A stretch of DNA of 5,284 nt from Chloroflexota bacterium (GTDB taxonomy: Bacteria > Chloroflexota > Dehalococcoidia > Plut-88900), in contig JACZVB010000135.1 of assembly GCA_022572865.1 (NCBI GenBank), positions 1 to 5,284 on the forward strand, written 5' to 3'. The notes under the pieces were generated by a model. That model was not told where the DNA came from, did no database searches, and worked only from the letters and a program-made list of their open reading frames with translations. Made by a program: the position numbers and the translations under genes. This document shows, piece after piece, positions 1 to 5,284 of the stretch. Within the stretch, counting starts at the first letter, position 1; each line of letters starts with the position of its first letter.

Positions 1-4
1 GCCT

Positions 5-24
5 GTCCTGAGCCTGCCGAAGGA
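5..24. repeat. Short interspersed repeat-like sequence upstream of the aminotransferase
   Basis: The 20 bases from position 5 to 24 resemble a widely recurring intergenic motif of the form GTCCTGAGCCTGTCGAAGGA, with one difference (C for T at position 17). I know this motif from memory of many environmental bacterial genomes and could not search for it. The first seven bases (GCCTGTC, 1-7) are also the reverse complement of GACAGGC at 41-47, so the region could fold into a loose hairpin with a 33-base loop. The sequence continues off the left edge, so the full repeat is not visible. Confidence 0.4.
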
Positions 25-57
25 GGGTGAGGGTTTCTAAGACAGGCTGTTTATCTA

Positions 58-63
58 AAGGAG
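58..63 (+). promoter_or_regulatory. Strong ribosome binding site for the aminotransferase
   Basis: AAGGAG lies six bases before the ATG at 70, inside a longer AAAGGAGTGA that is nearly complementary to the 16S rRNA 3' end. It fixes the start at 70 and suggests efficient translation. A GTG-started reading frame beginning at 27 in another frame has no comparable site. Confidence 0.85.
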
Positions 64-69
64 TGAGCC

Positions 70-1257
70 ATGAGCAGAACCGTAAACACCGACCCCGGCC
101 CCACGGCCAAGAACCTCCTGGGCCCGGGCCCCAGCAACGTCCATCCACGAGTCTACAAGGCCATGACCAGCCCCGTCCTCAGCCACATGGACCCCGAGTT
201 CTGGGAGATCATGGATGAGACCGTAGAGCTGCTGCGGGAGGTGTTTCAGACCCGTAATCCCCTGACCCTGCCATTATCCGGCACCGGGTCTGCTGGGATG
301 GAGGCGGCCATCTACAACTCCCTGGAGCCGGGAGACACCATCATCGTCGGCGTCGCGGGGTTCTTCAGCGGGCGGATCGTCGAGATCGCCCAGCGGTGCG
401 ATGCCAGTGTCGTTTCGGTCAAAGCAGAGTGGGGCCAGGCCATTCCACCCGAGGCCATAGAGGAGGAGCTGAAGCGCCACCCGGAGGCCAAAGTGGTGGC
501 CCTGGTCCACTGCGAGACCTCCACCGGCGTCCTCCAGCCCCTGGAGGAGATCGGAAGGCTGGCCCACAAGCACGGCGCCATGTTCCTGGTGGACTCCGTC
601 GCCTCAATGGGGGGCCACGACCTCGCCGTCGACAGCCTGGGCATCGATATCTGTTACAGCGGCAGCCAGAAGTGCCTGAGCTGCCCCCCGGGCCTGGCCC
701 CTATCACCCTCAGCGATAAGGCTTCCCAGGCCATGAAGGCCCGCAAGTCCAAGCCCCGGAGCTGGTACCTCGATCTCTCCATGCTGGACGAGTACTGGAT
801 CAGCGCCCGGAAGTACCACCACACTGCCCCTGCCTCCATGATATACGCCCTGCGGGAGTCGTTGAGGATTCTTACCGAGGAGGGTCTGGAGAGCAGCTTC
901 GCCCGGCACCATCTCAACGGCGAGGCCATGAGGGCGGCGGTCGAGGCCATGGGCCTGGGCCTGGTCGCATCAGAAGAGGTGCGGTCCGATACCGTCCACG
1001 CCATCCTCATGCCCGAGGGGATAGACGCCGACCAGGTGCGCCAGACCCTCATGAACGACTACAAGATCGAGACCGGCGGGGGGCTGGGACCCTTCAAGGG
1101 AAAAGTGATACGTATAGGGTTGATGGGGTACTCCTCCCAGGCCTCCAACGTCCTGACCGTGCTCTCGGCCCTGGAGAAGATACTGATAAAGAAGGGCCAC
1201 GAGATGCCCCCTTCCGCCGGCGTCTCAGCCGCCAACCGCGTCTACACCGAGGCCTGA
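70..1257 (+). CDS. Alanine/serine-glyoxylate aminotransferase family protein (class V, PLP-dependent)
   Basis: This is a soluble PLP-dependent transaminase of the AGXT/serine-pyruvate family, predicted to transfer an amino group from alanine or serine to glyoxylate, giving glycine. At 395 residues it is full length (human AGT is 392). Seen in order: an N-terminal LLGPGPSNVHP segment; the phosphate-binding loop SGTGSAGMEAA (70-80); Phe99 where human AGT has the PLP-stacking Trp108; ETSTGVLQP (149-157); the PLP-ring Asp175 in VDSVASMGG; the Schiff-base Lys201 in SGSQKCL; YHHT (249-252); and Arg348 in GKVIRIGLMG, matching the arginine that binds the substrate carboxylate. The ATG follows a strong AAGGAG. 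Its product would use the glyoxylate made by the GlcE/GlcF-type oxidase encoded on the other strand, which supports the glyoxylate assignment. Relatives acting on ureidoglycine, phosphonates or sulfur amino acids share this fold, so the exact substrate pair is inferred. Confidence 0.93.
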   Translation: MSRTVNTDPGPTAKNLLGPGPSNVHPRVYKAMTSPVLSHMDPEFWEIMDETVELLREVFQTRNPLTLPLSGTGSAGMEAAIYNSLEPGDTIIVGVAGFFSGRIVEIAQRCDASVVSVKAEWGQAIPPEAIEEELKRHPEAKVVALVHCETSTGVLQPLEEIGRLAHKHGAMFLVDSVASMGGHDLAVDSLGIDICYSGSQKCLSCPPGLAPITLSDKASQAMKARKSKPRSWYLDLSMLDEYWISARKYHHTAPASMIYALRESLRILTEEGLESSFARHHLNGEAMRAAVEAMGLGLVASEEVRSDTVHAILMPEGIDADQVRQTLMNDYKIETGGGLGPFKGKVIRIGLMGYSSQASNVLTVLSALEKILIKKGHEMPPSAGVSAANRVYTEA

Positions 1258-1268
1258 CCCGAGGCGAC

Positions 1269-1292
1269 TCGCCGTTTCTCAGGCGAATTTTT
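1269..1292 (+). terminator. Weak intrinsic terminator-like hairpin after the aminotransferase
   Basis: TCGCC (1269-1273) pairs with GGCGA (1282-1286) across an eight-base loop, and the stem is followed by ATTTTT (1287-1292). It begins 12 bases after the aminotransferase stop, the right place for a + strand terminator. The five-pair stem is short for a Rho-independent terminator, so this is a tentative call. Confidence 0.35.
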
Positions 1293-1337
1293 GAGCGAAG
1301 CCGGTGCAGGCATCCACACTTCTGGAACACACATAAT

Positions 1338-1377
1338 GTCATTCTGAGTCCCGACCCGGGTCGGGACGAACGAATCT
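1338..1377. repeat. Palindromic intergenic repeat in the convergent spacer
   Basis: Positions 1348-1367 form a perfect 20-base palindrome (each half GTCCCGACCC or its complement). It is framed by TGTCATTCTGAG on the left and GAATCTG on the right, which resembles a common interspersed sequence (TGTCATTCTGAGCGAAGCGAAGAATCT-like) that I recall from many environmental genomes. It sits between two convergent genes. Neither strand has a T-run after the stem, so it is not a classic Rho-independent terminator, although such palindromes can slow transcription or protect mRNA 3' ends. The rest of the spacer up to 1425 includes an AT-rich patch (about 1391-1415) with no other recognisable signal. Confidence 0.55.
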
Positions 1378-1425
1378 GGGGTGGGGTCGGTATTTCCTTA
1401 TTTATTTTAATATTGAGCGATTAGT

Positions 1426-2748
1426 CTAGCTCCCCAGCTTATTGACCCTCAACCTCAGCCCGCTCCTGGGACGCTTGGTGGCGAAGAACCGGGGCCTCAG
1501 GTCTTGGCCCTTTACCACCTCCCATCGGTACCCCCGGGCAAGGGCCACAGCCAGCACCTTAAGCTCCATCAGGGCCAGGGGTGCGCCCAGGCAGGCCCTG
1601 GGCCCGCCGCCGAAGGTGACCAACCCAAAGGGCTCACGCTTGTGTTCCTCCCGGGGCGGGAGGAAACGCTCCGGATCGAACTCCTCGGGCCTCTCGAACG
1701 CCTCCGGCATCCGGTGGGATGCCGCGGGGCTGTACAAGACCAGCGTTCCCTCCGGCACCCGGTACCCGTCGAACTCGAACTCCTTCACTACCATCCTGGG
1801 CAGGGCCGGCGCAGGGTGGTGGAGGCGGCCGATCTCCTGGACCACCGCGTCCAGGTACTTGAACCCCGCAATCTCCTCCCAGCCGGCTCCTTCGGCCCCA
1901 TCCCCATTCCCCACCTCCTCCCGCAGTCGTTGGAGCGCCTGGGGATGCCTCTCCAGCTCCAGCAGCAGCCAGGTCATCATGGAGCCGGTAGTATCCTGGC
2001 CGTCGAACAGCAGGCCCAGGATGTGAGGCGCCATCTCCTCGCTGGTGAAATGGTCCCGCGACCCCCTCTGCCCCCGGACCAGGGACGTCAATAGATTATC
2101 CTCGTCACTTTCCCTGGCCCGCTCCATGGCGCCGCTGATCCAGGCCTTCAGCCTCAGGCGGGCGCGAAGGGCCCGGCCGTAGGTCATCCAGGGCAGGTCC
2201 CATTTGAAGGGCGTCAGCAGGCCCCGGGAGAGGGTCTCGAAGTCGATGGCCAGCCGGTCCGTCTGCCCTTCGGCCGCGGGGCCTATGAGGGCTCGGGCCA
2301 CCATATCCAGGGTCAGCCGCCGGCACTCGTCGAAGGCCGTGATCTCGTTTTTCTCCGACCACTGCCGGATTCGGGCCTGTATCCGTTCATTGACGATGGG
2401 GTAGTAGCCCTCGACGGCCTTGCCCCGGAACCAGGGCGCCAGGAGGTCTCGATGCCGCCGGTGGAGCTCTCCATCCTCCATGGACAGGCTTCCCGGGAAC
2501 AGGCCGCCGACGAAGGCCCCGTACCCTCCACCCCACTGGAAGTGCTCCCTGTGAGACCACAGTATGAATCGGTTGGCCCGTGGCCCCAGCATCACCACCA
2601 CCCTCCGCCCCATGACCCTGGTCTTAAAGATGCTGCCGTAGCGCTGCAGGTGGGCCTTCACCCACGACTCGGGGTTGCGCACCCAGCCGATGGTCTCGCC
2701 GATGAAAGGCAGACCGTAGGAGCCTGGAGGAACGGGTTTGTCCTTCAC
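1426..2748 (-). CDS. Cytochrome P450, CYP120/CYP26-like
   Basis: This is a heme-thiolate monooxygenase that would hydroxylate or otherwise oxidise a small hydrophobic substrate using electrons from a redox partner not encoded here. At 440 residues it is full length and has no N-terminal membrane anchor, so it is likely cytosolic. Seen: a proline-rich start PPGSYGLPFIGET (7-19); YGSIFKTR (37-44); the C-helix HRRHRDLLAPWF (96-107); the I-helix oxygen-activation motif DGQDTT (249-254); the K-helix ExxR as EIGR (305-308); PERF (359-362); and the heme loop FGGGPRACLG (379-388) with axial ligand Cys386. The N-terminal half and heme loop recall cyanobacterial CYP120A1 and vertebrate CYP26, which act on retinoids, but substrate cannot be assigned from this. 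Asp249 replaces the usual Ala/Gly of the I-helix motif. The start is a GTG one base after the upstream methyltransferase stop (TAG G GTG), so translation is probably coupled; it is the farthest-upstream usable start and has only a weak G-rich Shine-Dalgarno. Confidence 0.95.
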   Translation of the reverse strand: MKDKPVPPGSYGLPFIGETIGWVRNPESWVKAHLQRYGSIFKTRVMGRRVVVMLGPRANRFILWSHREHFQWGGGYGAFVGGLFPGSLSMEDGELHRRHRDLLAPWFRGKAVEGYYPIVNERIQARIRQWSEKNEITAFDECRRLTLDMVARALIGPAAEGQTDRLAIDFETLSRGLLTPFKWDLPWMTYGRALRARLRLKAWISGAMERARESDEDNLLTSLVRGQRGSRDHFTSEEMAPHILGLLFDGQDTTGSMMTWLLLELERHPQALQRLREEVGNGDGAEGAGWEEIAGFKYLDAVVQEIGRLHHPAPALPRMVVKEFEFDGYRVPEGTLVLYSPAASHRMPEAFERPEEFDPERFLPPREEHKREPFGLVTFGGGPRACLGAPLALMELKVLAVALARGYRWEVVKGQDLRPRFFATKRPRSGLRLRVNKLGS

Positions 2749-2749
2749 C

Positions 2750-3319
2750 CTAGCTGCCCCGCCTGTAGAGGTGGGCCAGGGGATTCATCCCCGGGGTCGA
2801 GGCCTGATACCCCACGGCCTCCTCCCCGAAGACCTCCCTCAGGACCCGGTCTTCAGTTCGATTACGGGCCAGAATCGTTCCTCCCAGCACGGCCCACAGG
2901 GGTGCCAGCCACCACGCCTCTGTATACACCATCATGCCCAGAAGCTCCGTCACCAGTGCCAGGTGAAGGGGGTGCCGCACCAGCCTATAGACCCCCGATC
3001 TCGTCAGCCTGTGGCCTTCCCTTATTATGATCGCGCCGCTGTATCCCGCTCCCAGCTGGCCCAGGGCCGCGAACCTCATGCCCGTCCCCAGCACCAGCAA
3101 ACATCCACCGGCGATCACCGGTGCCGGCCTCGGGTCGGAGAATGCCAGATACACCAGGGTCGTAATCCAGATGGCCAGGTACAGAACGAACATGGCCAGG
3201 GTGGAGCGAGACCCGCTGCTGTGCAGAATCCGGACACCCCTGGACCGGAGCTCGAGCCAGAACTGGGGTGCCTGTCGGACTGAGGTGATGGATAGGAAGG
3301 TCCAGAATTCCCAGGTCAT
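2750..3319 (-). CDS. Isoprenylcysteine carboxyl methyltransferase (ICMT/PEMT)-family membrane protein
   Basis: This is an integral membrane SAM-dependent methyltransferase-fold protein of 189 residues, typical for bacterial ICMT-like proteins. Hydrophobic segments lie at about 40-61, 65-86 and 118-151, the last long enough for a helical hairpin. The family signature runs from GTGMRFAALGQLG (78-90) through EGHRLTRSGVYRLVRHP (101-117) to a C-terminal TEDRVLREVFGEEAVGYQ (155-172), matching the usual GHxLVTSGPYRYVRHPxY and EExxLxxxFGxxYxxY pattern. The tyrosine after RHP is His119 here. Bacteria generally lack CAAX-prenylated proteins, so the methyl acceptor is probably another lipid or isoprenoid-like molecule. 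The ATG is the first possible start: an in-frame TAG lies 24 bases upstream, and GAGGG (complement at 3328-3332) sits eight bases before it. The stop is one base from the P450 GTG, so the two genes are very likely co-translated. Confidence is high for the family and low for the substrate. Confidence 0.85.
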   Translation of the reverse strand: MTWEFWTFLSITSVRQAPQFWLELRSRGVRILHSSGSRSTLAMFVLYLAIWITTLVYLAFSDPRPAPVIAGGCLLVLGTGMRFAALGQLGAGYSGAIIIREGHRLTRSGVYRLVRHPLHLALVTELLGMMVYTEAWWLAPLWAVLGGTILARNRTEDRVLREVFGEEAVGYQASTPGMNPLAHLYRRGS

Positions 3320-3350
3320 CGGGCGAGCCCTCGGCTGTTCCTAAGTCGGG

Positions 3351-3440
3351 TCAGGCGGCCTCTGCCGCCGCGGGAACGCTTTTCGGCGACATCAGCCCTG
3401 GGAATACCATTCGGTCCAGGCTATCGAGCGCTATGGGCAT
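3351..3440 (-). CDS. Candidate 29-residue small protein downstream of glcF
   Basis: An ATG four bases after the glcF stop opens a 29-codon frame ending in TGA, beginning MPIALDSLDRMVFPGLM and finishing in an alanine-rich tail. It is preceded by a perfect AGGAGG at a nine-base spacing, which is better than the site of any other - strand gene here. No family is recognised. There is no clear membrane segment or cysteine motif. The 3' end overlaps a GC hairpin (3354-3369), which itself encodes the Ala/Glu run. It could be a real small protein in the glcEF transcript, a leader peptide for the methyltransferase whose ATG is 32 bases beyond its stop, or a chance frame. The AGGAGG also encodes part of the Gln-Glu-Ala end of GlcF, so its presence may be coincidental. 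Confidence 0.35.
   Translation of the reverse strand: MPIALDSLDRMVFPGLMSPKSVPAAAEAA
3354..3369 (-). other. GC-rich hairpin between glcF and the methyltransferase gene
   Basis: GGCGGC (3354-3359) pairs with GCCGCC (3364-3369) around a four-base loop. It lies at the 3' end of the candidate small ORF and about 35 bases before the methyltransferase start. No T-run follows on the - strand, so it is not an obvious terminator. It could be an mRNA processing or attenuation structure, or just GC-rich coding sequence. Confidence 0.35.
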
Positions 3441-3444
3441 CTAT

Positions 3445-4797
3445 TCAAGCCTCCTGTTCGCCACGGTCATCCTCCAGGGCATAGGCCTGGTCCAGCAACT
3501 CCACAACGTGGTAAGACCGTCCCGGAAGGCCCGCCTTCTTCAGACCCAGGTCCAGTTGCAGCATACAGCCGGGGTTGGCCGTTGCCACGATATCCGCGTC
3601 TGTGGAGGCCACGTCCTGCATCTTGCTCTCCAGTATCTGCGCGGACATCTCACGCTGCACGATGTTGTATACGCCGGCGGCCCCGCAGCAGTTGTCGGAG
3701 CCCGGCATCTCCACCAGTTCCAGGCCCGGGATCGAGCGTAACACCGTGCGGGGCTGCTCCTTGATCCGCTGGGCGTGGACCAGGTGGCAGGAGTCCTGGT
3801 ATGTCACCCTCTTCTCTATCCATCCCGATGGCGGGTCCAGGGGAAGCTCCGCCAGAAACTCGCTTATGTCCTTCACCTTTACTACGAAGTTTTTGGCCCG
3901 TTGAAGATAGACAGGGTCATGTTCCAGCAGCTCATCGTACTCCTTGAGCATCGCCCCGCAACCCGCGGAGTTGATTACTATGGCGTCCACCGCCATCACC
4001 TCGAACGCCTCGATGTTTCGCCGGGCCATCTCCCGGGCCACCTCCCTCTCCCCGCTATGGACGTTCAGGGCGGCACAGCAGCCCTGGCCCCTGGGTATCA
4101 CCACATCGCAGCCGTTTCGGGTCAGCACCCTCAGCGTGGCGGCGTTCACCGGCCCGAAAACCAGGGGCATGATGCAGCCCGAGAAGAAGCCCACCCTGGC
4201 CCGAGGCTTTCCCCTGGCAGGAACGAACTCCAGCTCGACAGGAGGGTAGGCCTCGGCAGACAGCGAGGGCATCATCGACTCCATCTCGGAGAACCTGGCA
4301 GGCAGAAGCCGCAGCAGCCCCCACCGCCGGGCCAGGGCCTGAAGCCCCGTGCTCTGGTACATCCGCATCAGGCCAAAGGCCAGGTTCAAACGCCATCTGT
4401 AGGGAAACATCTGCCTGAACACCAGGGAGCGAACGGCTGCCTCCCACCCCGATGCCCCGGCCTCCTCCTGGATTCGGGTCCTGGTGGCGGCCATCAGGCT
4501 GCCGAAGGGTACCCCGGATGGACAGGCGGCCTCGCAGGCCCGGCACAGGAGGCACAGGTCCAAATGCTCCACCAGCCGGTCGGTGTATCCCATTCGGCCC
4601 TCGGCCACCGCCTTCATCAGGGCCAGCCGGCCCCGGGGCGACTCCGTCTCCAGGCCCAGCTCCACATAGGTGGGACAATGCTCCAGGCACAGACCGCAGT
4701 GGACGCACTTGTACAGGTCGTCCACGTTTACCTCGGTACTCCCCTGCAGCCCGAGGAGGTCCAGGGCCGGTTCCTTTTTGATATCCGTATCTGCCAT
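3445..4797 (-). CDS. glcF: Glycolate oxidase iron-sulfur subunit GlcF
   Basis: This is the electron-transfer subunit of glycolate oxidase, passing electrons from the flavin subunits GlcD/GlcE toward the respiratory quinone pool at the inner face of the membrane while glycolate becomes glyoxylate. At 450 residues it is close to the usual length (roughly 400-450). Two 4Fe-4S ferredoxin motifs are intact: C31, C34, C37, C41 followed by Pro42, and C82, C85, C88, C92 followed by Pro93. Two cysteine-rich CCG domains follow: C208 (GCIMP), C240/C241 and C280 (SAGCG) in the first; C337 (DSCH), C370/C371 (NCCG) and C411 (NPGC) in the second. All key cysteines are present, so it looks functional. The ATG is immediately preceded by an in-frame TAA, and only a weak AGGT lies nine bases upstream. 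The glcE-like gene upstream supports glycolate, but this architecture also occurs in lactate oxidase (LldE/LutA-type) and other CCG-domain oxidoreductases, so substrate is inferred. Confidence 0.88.
   Translation of the reverse strand: MADTDIKKEPALDLLGLQGSTEVNVDDLYKCVHCGLCLEHCPTYVELGLETESPRGRLALMKAVAEGRMGYTDRLVEHLDLCLLCRACEAACPSGVPFGSLMAATRTRIQEEAGASGWEAAVRSLVFRQMFPYRWRLNLAFGLMRMYQSTGLQALARRWGLLRLLPARFSEMESMMPSLSAEAYPPVELEFVPARGKPRARVGFFSGCIMPLVFGPVNAATLRVLTRNGCDVVIPRGQGCCAALNVHSGEREVAREMARRNIEAFEVMAVDAIVINSAGCGAMLKEYDELLEHDPVYLQRAKNFVVKVKDISEFLAELPLDPPSGWIEKRVTYQDSCHLVHAQRIKEQPRTVLRSIPGLELVEMPGSDNCCGAAGVYNIVQREMSAQILESKMQDVASTDADIVATANPGCMLQLDLGLKKAGLPGRSYHVVELLDQAYALEDDRGEQEA
3450..3455 (-). 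promoter_or_regulatory. Consensus Shine-Dalgarno AGGAGG inside the end of glcF
   Basis: On the - strand AGGAGG lies within the last codons of glcF, nine bases before the ATG at 3440. It is the main reason to consider the 29-codon frame at 3351-3440 as translated. Confidence 0.45.
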
Positions 4798-4857
4798 TTA
4801 GCTAGTACCTAATAGTCGAGATCAGCGCAACGTCCGGTCGAGTGGCGTCGGGAGTCC

Positions 4858-4997
4858 GTCTTTTCCGCATTGGAAGGACGGGGGTCTGGGGGTGCCCCCC
4901 AGAATCCTCTTTCCCCCTTCCAGAAAAGGAAGGGGGATACAGGGGGGATGGTTCAGTGGGTGACAAATCACGATTATTTCTCCAATGCAGACCAGAC
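4858..4997. repeat. MITE-like palindromic element between glcE and glcF
   Basis: A roughly 140-base segment is bounded by imperfect 17-base inverted repeats (4858-4874 against 4981-4997, 14 of 17 matching, with a perfect core GCATTGGA/TCCAATGC). A nine-base direct repeat TTTTCCGCA occurs at 4861-4869 and again at 5010-5018, which could instead mark an insertion duplication; the two boundary readings do not agree. The interior carries two strong hairpins. There is no transposase, so any movement would depend on one elsewhere. The GGGGGTCTGGGGGTGCCCCC-type core recalls repeats seen in Chloroflexota genomes, from memory only. No matching target duplication is evident directly outside the inverted repeats. 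Confidence 0.5.
4885..4937. repeat. Tandem pair of perfect hairpins
   Basis: The first hairpin pairs TCTGGGGG (4885-4892) with CCCCCAGA (4896-4903) over a three-base loop. The second pairs TCCCCCTTCC (4912-4921) with GGAAGGGGGA (4928-4937) over a six-base loop. Both stems are perfect, at eight and ten pairs. They lack trailing T-runs on either strand, so they fit a REP/MITE-type interior better than an intrinsic terminator, though they would form stable RNA structure in a glcE-glcF transcript. Confidence 0.7.
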
Positions 4998-5113
4998 ATT
5001 ATGACACGGTTTTCCGCAAGCAGGCGCCAGTAGTCAGCCCGATTGATAACGGAACAAATTGCTAGCTTGAGTCCAGGTTTGAATCTCACGTATCTTTCTT
5101 GATGGACTAAACG

Positions 5114-5284
5114 CTAGATTCCGTCTACGAACCTGCCGGGGTTCAGGGTGCCCCGGGGGTCGAACTGCTCCTTGATTCGCCTCATAAGCAGGGCCTGAGG
5201 CCCGCTGCCGCCCCACACGTCGATTTCGCTCTTCAGCTGCGTTGGACACACCTCTACCACACAGTGCCCCGGCACGTCAGCGGC
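5114..5284 (-). CDS. glcE: Glycolate oxidase FAD-binding subunit GlcE-like, C-terminal fragment
   Basis: Only the last 56 codons are in the window; the gene continues past the right edge on the - strand. The frame is open to the edge and ends in TAG. It reads VPGHCVVEVCPTQLKSEIDVWG, then LLMRRIKEQFDPRGTLNPGR and a short FVDGI tail. The LMRRIK-x-x-FDPxGxLNPGRF ending is the classic C-terminus of FAD-linked oxidases of the vanillyl-alcohol oxidase/PCMH group, and the preceding LKxxIDVWG and final GI tail favour GlcE over GlcD. GlcE is one of two flavoprotein-type subunits that act with GlcF in oxidising glycolate to glyoxylate. Being directly upstream of glcF on the same strand supports this. 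The FAD-binding domain is out of view, so assignment to GlcE rather than a related oxidase rests on the C-terminus and context. Confidence 0.8.
   Translation of the reverse strand, partial: AADVPGHCVVEVCPTQLKSEIDVWGGSGPQALLMRRIKEQFDPRGTLNPGRFVDGI

Larger units (their letters stand above)
4798..5113. other. 316-bp spacer between glcE and glcF
   Basis: In most glc operons these two genes abut or overlap, so this spacer is unusually long. Its centre (about 4858-4997) is a palindromic repeat element described separately. The flanks (4798-4857 and 4998-5113) show no convincing gene, RNA or promoter. A 95-codon - strand frame crosses the spacer but reads through the palindromes and looks non-coding. 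A six-base inverted repeat (5070-5075 with 5103-5108) just after the glcE stop is weak and has no T-run. Confidence 0.6.

Noticed and set aside
27..218. 63-codon + strand frame starting with GTG at 27
   Set aside because: It overlaps the aminotransferase start in another frame, is Pro/Arg/His-rich, and lacks a matching ribosome site.
1348..1367. Palindrome as a Rho-independent terminator for the P450 or aminotransferase
   Set aside because: Neither strand has a T-run after the stem, and the perfect palindrome leaves almost no loop.
1442..2094. Two + strand open frames of about 195 codons antisense to the P450
   Set aside because: Ser/Pro/Arg-rich products with no domain, opposite a P450 with every conserved motif intact.
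2452..3283. Two + strand open frames of 181-192 codons crossing the P450-methyltransferase junction
   Set aside because: Pro/Gln/His-rich products without domains, overlapping two well-supported - strand genes.
3775..4812. 345-codon + strand open frame antisense to glcF
   Set aside because: It is a mirror of GC-rich coding sequence: low-complexity Gly/Pro/Gln/His-rich product, no recognisable domain, and it overlaps a gene with complete iron-sulfur motifs.
4798..4840. Possible sigma70 promoter before glcF (TTGCGC, 17-base spacer, TACTAG on the - strand)
   Set aside because: Only about half of each hexamer matches consensus, within the range expected by chance.
4802..5089. 95-codon - strand frame filling the glcE-glcF spacer
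   Set aside because: It reads through the palindromic hairpins, has no Shine-Dalgarno or domain, and its Pro/Gly/Arg-rich middle is simply the translated repeat.
5034..5249. 71-codon - strand frame overlapping the glcE end
   Set aside because: It is out of frame with the glcE C-terminus, whose LMRRIK/FDPxGxLNPGRF ending is diagnostic.

Overview
The window is GC-rich bacterial DNA with dense genes, short spacers and several short palindromic intergenic repeats. Protein style and repeat style together suggest a Chloroflexota (Dehalococcoidia/SAR202-like) genome, probably environmental. That placement is an impression from recalled patterns, not a measured result, and another GC-rich phylum is possible.

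Layout. On the + strand, 70-1257 is a complete PLP-dependent class V aminotransferase that closely resembles alanine/serine-glyoxylate aminotransferases and has a strong ribosome binding site. A 168-bp convergent spacer (1258-1425) follows, holding a weak terminator-like hairpin and a 20-bp perfect palindrome set in a repeat-like sequence. Everything else reads on the - strand, in transcription order from the right edge: the C-terminal 56 codons of a glycolate oxidase GlcE-like FAD subunit (5114-5284, cut by the window edge); a 316-bp spacer with a MITE-like palindromic element; a complete GlcF-like iron-sulfur subunit (3445-4797); a candidate 29-codon small ORF with a strong Shine-Dalgarno (3351-3440); an isoprenylcysteine carboxyl methyltransferase (ICMT)-family membrane protein (2750-3319); and a CYP120/CYP26-like cytochrome P450 (1426-2748) that starts one base after the methyltransferase stop.

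How the genes may work together. GlcE and GlcF are subunits of the membrane-associated enzyme that oxidises glycolate to glyoxylate, and the aminotransferase could convert glyoxylate to glycine. The two ends of the window therefore fit a glycolate-to-glycine salvage route, although they lie in opposite orientation and are not one operon. The methyltransferase and P450 are very likely translationally coupled and probably act on a shared hydrophobic small molecule; the substrate cannot be read from the sequence. No redox partner for the P450 is in the window.

No clearly new system such as a defence island, CRISPR array or phage module is visible. The items most worth a second look are the methyltransferase-P450 pair, the small ORF after glcF, the unusual Asp in the P450 oxygen-activation motif, and the palindromic element separating glcE from glcF.
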